In this document: in pieces, positions 59,114 through 64,000 of the stretch
Layout: every line of letters starts with the position of its first letter
Numbering within the stretch: the stretch's first letter is position 1
Assembly: GCF_004342905.1 (NCBI RefSeq)
Contig: NZ_SMAN01000001.1
Coordinates: forward strand, 89,437 to 153,436
Reading direction: 5' to 3'
Source: Melghiribacillus thermohalophilus
Lineage (GTDB): Bacteria; Bacillota; Bacilli; Bacillales; Alkalibacillaceae
DNA length: 64,000 bases
Notes under the pieces: model-generated
What the model saw: only the letters and a program-made list of their open reading frames with translations
The model's database searches: none
What the model was told of the DNA's origin: nothing
Made by a program: the position numbers and the translations under genes

Positions 59114-60109
59114 TTATTGTATTTCTTCGGATTCCATTAAATCACCAAACAGGCCGTAGACAAAGGCATGGGCATCAAAGGGCTGAAGATCATTTACGTT
59201 TTCTCCCAGTCCTACATATTTCACGGGGATGTTTAGCTCATTGCGGATAGCAAGCACAATACCGCCTTTTGCAGTACCGTCGAGTTTCGTCAACACAATG
59301 CCTGATACACTGGTAGCATCTGAAAAGGTTTTTGCCTGGCTCATGGCGTTCTGGCCGGTTGTTGCATCCAGAACGAGCAATACTTCATGGGGAGCACCTG
59401 GAATTTCCCGTTCGATTACCCGCTTGATTTTGGCCAGCTCATTCATTAAGTTCACTTTGTTTTGAAGGCGGCCTGCTGTATCACAGAGCAAAACATCAGC
59501 ACCCCTGGATCTGGCAGCCTGAATGGCATCATATATGACAGCAGCAGGGTCACTGCCTTCACTGTGCTTGATGACATCTGCTCCTACCCGGTCTCCCCAG
59601 ATTTCCAGCTGCTCAATGGCGCCAGCACGGAATGTATCACCGGCAGCCAGCATGACCGTTTTTCCTTTTTCTATGAACTGGTGGGAAAGTTTTCCAATGG
59701 TTGTCGTTTTCCCTACGCCGTTCACCCCGACGAATAAGATGACGGTAAGCCCGTCTTTGTTAAGCCGGAGATGTTCTATATTTTCTTCATCTTTCCCATA
59801 ATAAATCTCTACTAATTTTTCGGAAATCACTTCTTTCATTTCCGATGGGTCTTTGATGTTCCGTCTTTTCACTTCCATTTCCAGTTCGTCAATAAGCTCC
59901 ATGACGGTTTCTACCCCGACATCTGCGGAGATCAGTATCTCCTCTAATTCTTCAAAAAAATCTTCGTCAATTTTGCGGTAGCGGGCAACAAGATCATTTA
60001 CTTTTGATGCAAAATTGTTCCTTGTTTTTGTCAGACCATCTTTAAACTTGTCTGTCATCTGTTCGGTCTGTTGATTTAATTTGTCTTTTAATTTTTTAAA
60101 AAAACTCAT
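59114..60109 (-). CDS. ftsY: Signal recognition particle receptor FtsY
   Basis: Membrane-associated GTPase that receives SRP-ribosome complexes. The 331-residue protein has the short Gram-positive-type N-terminus (MSFFKKLKDKLNQQ), a four-helix N domain, and the G domain with G1 GVNGVGKTTTIGKL, LAAGDTFRAGAIEQLEIWG, G3 DTAGRLQN and G4 TKLDGTAKGG. The ATG lies seven bases past the smc stop with AAAGGATG before it. Confidence 0.98.
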   Translation of the reverse strand: MSFFKKLKDKLNQQTEQMTDKFKDGLTKTRNNFASKVNDLVARYRKIDEDFFEELEEILISADVGVETVMELIDELEMEVKRRNIKDPSEMKEVISEKLVEIYYGKDEENIEHLRLNKDGLTVILFVGVNGVGKTTTIGKLSHQFIEKGKTVMLAAGDTFRAGAIEQLEIWGDRVGADVIKHSEGSDPAAVIYDAIQAARSRGADVLLCDTAGRLQNKVNLMNELAKIKRVIEREIPGAPHEVLLVLDATTGQNAMSQAKTFSDATSVSGIVLTKLDGTAKGGIVLAIRNELNIPVKYVGLGENVNDLQPFDAHAFVYGLFGDLMESEEIQ

Positions 60110-60115
60110 CGTCTG

Positions 60116-63100
60116 TCATCCTTTCTGTGATTGCAGCATTTTTTCAGTCTCTTCCAGACGTACAGAAACGAGTCTTGAAACTCCCGATTCCTGCATCGTG
60201 ACACCGTAAAGTACATCAGCCTCTTCCATCGTGCCTTTTCGGTGAGTGATCACGATAAACTGGGTTTTTTCACTAAACCGTTTCAAGTAACGCGCAAAAC
60301 GATTGACATTCGCTTCATCCAGTGCAGCTTCCACTTCATCAAGCACACAGAATGGCACTGGTCTGACCTGTAAAATGGCAAACAATAAAGCAATGGCAGT
60401 CAGAGCCCGTTCTCCGCCGGACAATAAACCGAGGTGCTGAAGCTTTTTTCCCGGAGGCTGGGCTTTAATTTCTACCCCGGTATCCAGTAAATCATCAGGG
60501 TCTGTCAAGACGAGATCTGCCCTACCTCCGCCAAACAGTTCCCGAAAAACCTTTGTAAACTCTTCTTTAATCTGGAAAAATGTATGTTCAAATCGGCGGA
60601 CCATTTCTTCATCCATTTCTTTTATAACCGCAAATAATGTATTTTTCGCATCAATTAAATCGGTCTGCTGTTCTTTTAAAAATTCATGACGTTCATGAAT
60701 CCGCTCATATTCTTCGATTGCTCCCAGGTTCACAGTCCCCAGTTCATCAATCGCTTTACGGATCAGTTTCACTGTTTGTTTCGTTTCTTCAATATTGCTC
60801 GCTTTTCCGTAATCGTTTTTTGCTTTTTCATAGCTTAACATATACTCGTCCCGCAAATAGTTTAACCGATTTTCAAGTTCTACGTCGAGGCGGTTTGCCT
60901 GTACTTCCTGTTTTTGGATTTCGCTGGAAAGGATCTGAAACTGGCGGTTTCGCTCCTTCAGCTCCCGTTCCATGTCGGTGATTTTGACTCCTCGTTTCTT
61001 TCGCTCTTCTTTTCGGAGGTGGATTAACCGTGCATGTTGTTCTTTCTGGTTTCTTTTTTCAATAACTTGCTTTTGAATACTCTCTGTAGACCCTTCATCA
61101 TTTTTGATGGAATGGAGCTGTTGCTGTTCTTCCTGGACAATATTTAATTGTCGTTCTAATTCACTCAGCTGATTCTTCAGGCTGTCTACTTTTTCCTTCT
61201 GATGTCTCACATTTCCTTCCTGTTCAGCGGCGAGGACCTTGAGGCTCTGTAATGACTCTTGCAATTTTTCCCGGTTTGATTGTTGTGATGACTGCTGGCT
61301 TGTGAGCTGTTCAATTTTGTCCGAAAGTTTTTTCGCCTGTTCATCTAACTGTTTCAGACGGAGTTCGTTTTTTGTTCTGGATTGCTCCAGCCCTTCTTTT
61401 TCCCTGTTGTACTGGGATTTTTCCTGATCATACAGGGAAAGGTGATCATTGAGATTGGAAGATTTTATTTCAATTTCCCTGATGGAGCTCTGAATCTGGT
61501 GACTTTCCTGATATAGCTGATCCAGTTGCTTTTGCTTTTGTTCAATGTATTGCTCCTTACTCTTGATTTGAAGTTTTTCCTCCTGTATGTGCTGTTCAAA
61601 ACCCGTAATCTTTTCTTCATAATCCACAAGTTTCTGATTAAGTTGCTCCAATTCTTTTTCCCTTGAAAAAATGGAGTGATTGGTCTGTTTTTTCGCTCCG
61701 CCGGTCATCGAACCGCCTGGATTCACCACATCGCCGTCAAGGGTCACAATCCGATATCGCCTATTCATCATAGAGGCCAGCTGGTTTGCTTCTTTCAATC
61801 CCGTCGCCAGTACCGTATTTCCTAATAAGGAACGGATGGCCTTGTCAAATGCGGAGTCATACCCAATCACATCACTGGCAATACCTAAAAATCCAGGATG
61901 CTCTTTAACCTTTTGCAAAAGCTGGGCCGGAATCGTTTTGGGCTGAATGGTTGTTAATGGCAAAAACGTAGCCCTTCCCCGATTATTTTGTTTTAGCCAC
62001 TGTATGGCTTTTCTGGCAGAAGGTTCATCTTCCGTAATGATATGCTGTGCCTGGCTGCCTAATGCGGTTTCAATTGAGAGGAGATATTGATCAGGGATGT
62101 CGAGAACTTCAGCTACTGCTCCATAAATACCCTGAAGCAGCTTTTTATCTCTCGCTTTTAGGACTTCTTTTACACCCTGAAAAAATCCAGCAAATTCTTC
62201 TTTCATTTCTTCGAGGGTTTCTTTTCTCGAACGCAGTTTTTGCACGTATTGATATCCCTTGTACAATTTCTGTTCTTCCTGTTCCAGCTTTTCCTTACGT
62301 TCGTTGAGATCCTGTTTTTCTTCTTGAAGCTCAGCCTCATTATTTTCGATTTGCCGGTTCATTGTCGCTTTTTGTTCTTCCAGTTTCTCTTTTCCCTGTT
62401 CAACCGTTTCCCGTTGTTTTAATAACTCTTTGAACCGTTCGGTCAGGCGATTTTCTTTTTGTTGAATCTGATTCAGCTGTTTTTCAATGCTCTGATTTTC
62501 GTTCCGTTTGGCAGCCTGCTCATTGAGCAGTTCAATGTATTCACCTTTTAATTCTTCGATTTCCTCTTCAATATTATGAACCGATCCTTCCAGTTCTTTG
62601 GTTAACTTAGTGATTTCTCCCCTGGTACTGTCAAGGGTTTTCTTATATTCGAGCAAGGTGTCCGTGTCCTTTTTCATCTGTGTCCTGGTATCTGAAATCT
62701 TCTCCTCAAGCCGTTTTTCTTCAGCTAAAAGTTTATCTTTGTTTTCCGCAAAATGCTTGAGGCGTTCAGAAATTAGCTGTTTTTGGCCTTCCAGCTGTTC
62801 AAGCTCCTGAGTCAGGGTGAGCATCATCTGCTGCAGTTCATCAATGGATTCATCAAGGGTTCTAAGATCCATTTTTTCCTGTTCGATTTTGGCTTCATCC
62901 TGCTGGATTTCGGTTTGTTTATGTATGGCGAGCTCTTTCTTTTTCTCCACTTCCTGTGTCAGGTGTTCCCACTGTTCATTGAGCTTTTCAATTTCGGCCA
63001 CAAACAATGAAACTTCATGTTTTTCGAGCTCTTCTTTCTTCTCGATATAGTCTTTTGCGACCGCTGCCTGCTCTTTCAGAGGCTCCAGCTGGCCTTCAAT

Positions 63101-63691
63101 TTCATAAATAATATCCTCTACCCGGTTTAAATTTTCCTGGGTTTCTGCCAGTTTGTATTCCGCCTTTTTTTTACGCTGTTTATATTTTAAAACCCCGGCT
63201 GCTTCTTCAAATATGGTACGGCGTTCTTCAGCCTTTGAGCTCAGAATTTCTTCGACTTTCCCCTGGCTGATAATCGAAAAAGCCTCTTTTCCCAGCCCGG
63301 AGTCTAAAAATAAATCTACAATATCTTTCAAACGGCAAGGCTGTTTATTGATGTAGAATTCACTTTCCCCTGAACGATATACCCTTCTGGTCACACTGAC
63401 TTCTTGATAATCCAGGGGCAAAGCCTGATCCTCATTGTCAAGAGTCAGGGTTACCTCTGCAAAATTTAGAGGTTTTCTGGAGTCACTTCCGGCAAAAATG
63501 ATATCTTCCATCTTCGCTCCCCGCAGTGATTTGGCTGACTGTTCACCCAGCACCCAGCGGATGGCATCTGTAATATTACTTTTTCCGGATCCATTTGGAC
63601 CAACAACGGCTGTCACACCTGGCACAAATTCTACCGAAATTCGTTCTGCAAATGATTTGAATCCTACTGTGTCTAAACGTTTGAGGAACAT
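60116..63691 (-). CDS. smc: Chromosome segregation protein SMC
   Basis: Condensin ATPase that, with ScpA/ScpB, organises the chromosome. The 1191-residue protein has Walker A GPNGSGKS at residues 31-38, two long coiled coils, the hinge domain at about 510-670 (LDIPDQYLLSIETALGSQAQH, DVVNPGGSMTGG), the ABC signature LLSGGERALTAIAL and Walker B FCVLDEVEAALDEANV near the C-terminus. The ATG has AGGAGG upstream. ftsY follows as in B. subtilis; the upstream neighbour is not rnc but a divergent YfkK-type gene. Confidence 0.98.
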   Translation of the reverse strand: MFLKRLDTVGFKSFAERISVEFVPGVTAVVGPNGSGKSNITDAIRWVLGEQSAKSLRGAKMEDIIFAGSDSRKPLNFAEVTLTLDNEDQALPLDYQEVSVTRRVYRSGESEFYINKQPCRLKDIVDLFLDSGLGKEAFSIISQGKVEEILSSKAEERRTIFEEAAGVLKYKQRKKKAEYKLAETQENLNRVEDIIYEIEGQLEPLKEQAAVAKDYIEKKEELEKHEVSLFVAEIEKLNEQWEHLTQEVEKKKELAIHKQTEIQQDEAKIEQEKMDLRTLDESIDELQQMMLTLTQELEQLEGQKQLISERLKHFAENKDKLLAEEKRLEEKISDTRTQMKKDTDTLLEYKKTLDSTRGEITKLTKELEGSVHNIEEEIEELKGEYIELLNEQAAKRNENQSIEKQLNQIQQKENRLTERFKELLKQRETVEQGKEKLEEQKATMNRQIENNEAELQEEKQDLNERKEKLEQEEQKLYKGYQYVQKLRSRKETLEEMKEEFAGFFQGVKEVLKARDKKLLQGIYGAVAEVLDIPDQYLLSIETALGSQAQHIITEDEPSARKAIQWLKQNNRGRATFLPLTTIQPKTIPAQLLQKVKEHPGFLGIASDVIGYDSAFDKAIRSLLGNTVLATGLKEANQLASMMNRRYRIVTLDGDVVNPGGSMTGGAKKQTNHSIFSREKELEQLNQKLVDYEEKITGFEQHIQEEKLQIKSKEQYIEQKQKQLDQLYQESHQIQSSIREIEIKSSNLNDHLSLYDQEKSQYNREKEGLEQSRTKNELRLKQLDEQAKKLSDKIEQLTSQQSSQQSNREKLQESLQSLKVLAAEQEGNVRHQKEKVDSLKNQLSELERQLNIVQEEQQQLHSIKNDEGSTESIQKQVIEKRNQKEQHARLIHLRKEERKKRGVKITDMERELKERNRQFQILSSEIQKQEVQANRLDVELENRLNYLRDEYMLSYEKAKNDYGKASNIEETKQTVKLIRKAIDELGTVNLGAIEEYERIHERHEFLKEQQTDLIDAKNTLFAVIKEMDEEMVRRFEHTFFQIKEEFTKVFRELFGGGRADLVLTDPDDLLDTGVEIKAQPPGKKLQHLGLLSGGERALTAIALLFAILQVRPVPFCVLDEVEAALDEANVNRFARYLKRFSEKTQFIVITHRKGTMEEADVLYGVTMQESGVSRLVSVRLEETEKMLQSQKG

Positions 63692-63809
63692 GTTTTTTTC
63701 CTCCTATAATCCGGTTTTAAAATAGAAAAGGTTTTCTTTTGAACTTATATATTTTATCATAAAGAATACAAGTAAAGAAGAAACCCGTGAACACAAAGGA
63801 GCTGGTTAT

Positions 63810-64000
63810 ATGGATTTACAAGAAGCAACGGAAAAAAATCTCGCCTTTATGATTGAAAAGATGGCCGATAAACTTCAGATTATTAACCGTTCATTATTAA
63901 AGCCTGAGGATTTTGACATTCAGGCTTATCAAGACATAAAAAACATATATGAAATGATTCACAGCAAGCCAACAATCAGTGTCTCAGAAATTCATGCCAT
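63810..64000 (+). CDS. yfkK: YfkK (UPF0435) family protein (3' end cut by window)
   Basis: The only plus-strand gene in the window. It starts at ATG 63810 with AAAGGAG eight bases upstream and is open to the window end (63 codons seen; the family is about 70-75 residues). The sequence MDLQEATEKNLAFMIEKMAD, then KLQIINRSLLKP and YQDIKNIYEMI, matches the small helical UPF0435/DUF1128 family. Function is unknown. In B. subtilis this gene lies far from smc. Confidence 0.85.
   Translation, partial: MDLQEATEKNLAFMIEKMADKLQIINRSLLKPEDFDIQAYQDIKNIYEMIHSKPTISVSEIHA

Noticed and set aside
57282-60109. Possible duplication because ffh, ftsY and flhF all carry SRP-type GTPase domains
   Set aside because: These are the three standard, ancient paralogues found in flagellated Bacillaceae, each in its usual place.

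Overview
The window is a stretch of core chromosome from a low-GC Gram-positive bacterium of the family Bacillaceae. The evidence is strong Shine-Dalgarno sites before almost every gene, Bacillus-type proteins (CodY, SwrB, SwrD, FliY, CheC/CheD, ClpYQ, YlqC/YlqD/YlxM) and a gene order that follows the Bacillus subtilis proS-to-smc segment almost gene for gene. A halophilic or alkaliphilic relative (Halobacillus/Virgibacillus-like) is plausible, but the genus cannot be fixed from the sequence alone. Essentially every gene lies on the minus strand, so transcription runs from high to low coordinates.

Read in the direction of transcription: smc and ftsY (63691-59114); ylxM, ffh, rpsP and khpA (signal recognition particle and ribosome genes, 58969-56690); ylqD, rimM, trmD and rplS (56559-54433, with an L19-type leader before rplS); lepB, rbgA, rnhB, a FliK-like gene ylqG and a FlhB C-domain gene flhB2 (54327-49917); a 460-base region without a convincing gene; sucC and sucD (49456-47376); dprA (47276-46383); topA (46237-44165); trmFO (43900-42593); and the xerC-hslV-hslU-codY cluster (42524-38834).

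The fla/che gene cluster follows, about 29 kb from flgB (38495) to swrB (9138). It builds the basal body and rod (flgB, flgC, fliE, fliF), motor switch and export ATPase (fliG, fliH, fliI, fliJ), hook and its length control (fliK, flgD, flgE), C-ring (fliM, fliY), export gate (fliO, fliP, fliQ, fliR, flhB, flhA) and placement GTPases (flhF, flhG). It also carries chemotaxis genes (cheY, cheB, cheA, cheW, cheC, cheD), sigD, and several accessory genes absent from the B. subtilis operon or poorly characterised. Genes are tightly packed, with many ATGA or longer overlaps. After it come rpsB, tsf, pyrH, frr, uppS, cdsA, dxr, rseP and proS (cut by the window start): translation, ribosome recycling, and undecaprenyl, phospholipid and isoprenoid precursors plus intramembrane proteolysis.

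At the right edge a divergent plus-strand gene of the YfkK (UPF0435) family sits directly upstream of smc, where B. subtilis has rnc. This is the clearest break from the standard order. No tRNA, rRNA, CRISPR array, prophage or insertion sequence was seen. Several sigma-A promoters with 17-base spacers, one sigma-D-like promoter and a set of hairpin terminators can be read directly. At least nine genes appear to start at TTG. I found no clear undescribed multi-gene system. The best leads are the FliK-like/FlhB2 pair, an altered G4 motif in RbgA, the HslV N-terminus, and small unknown proteins in the fla/che cluster.
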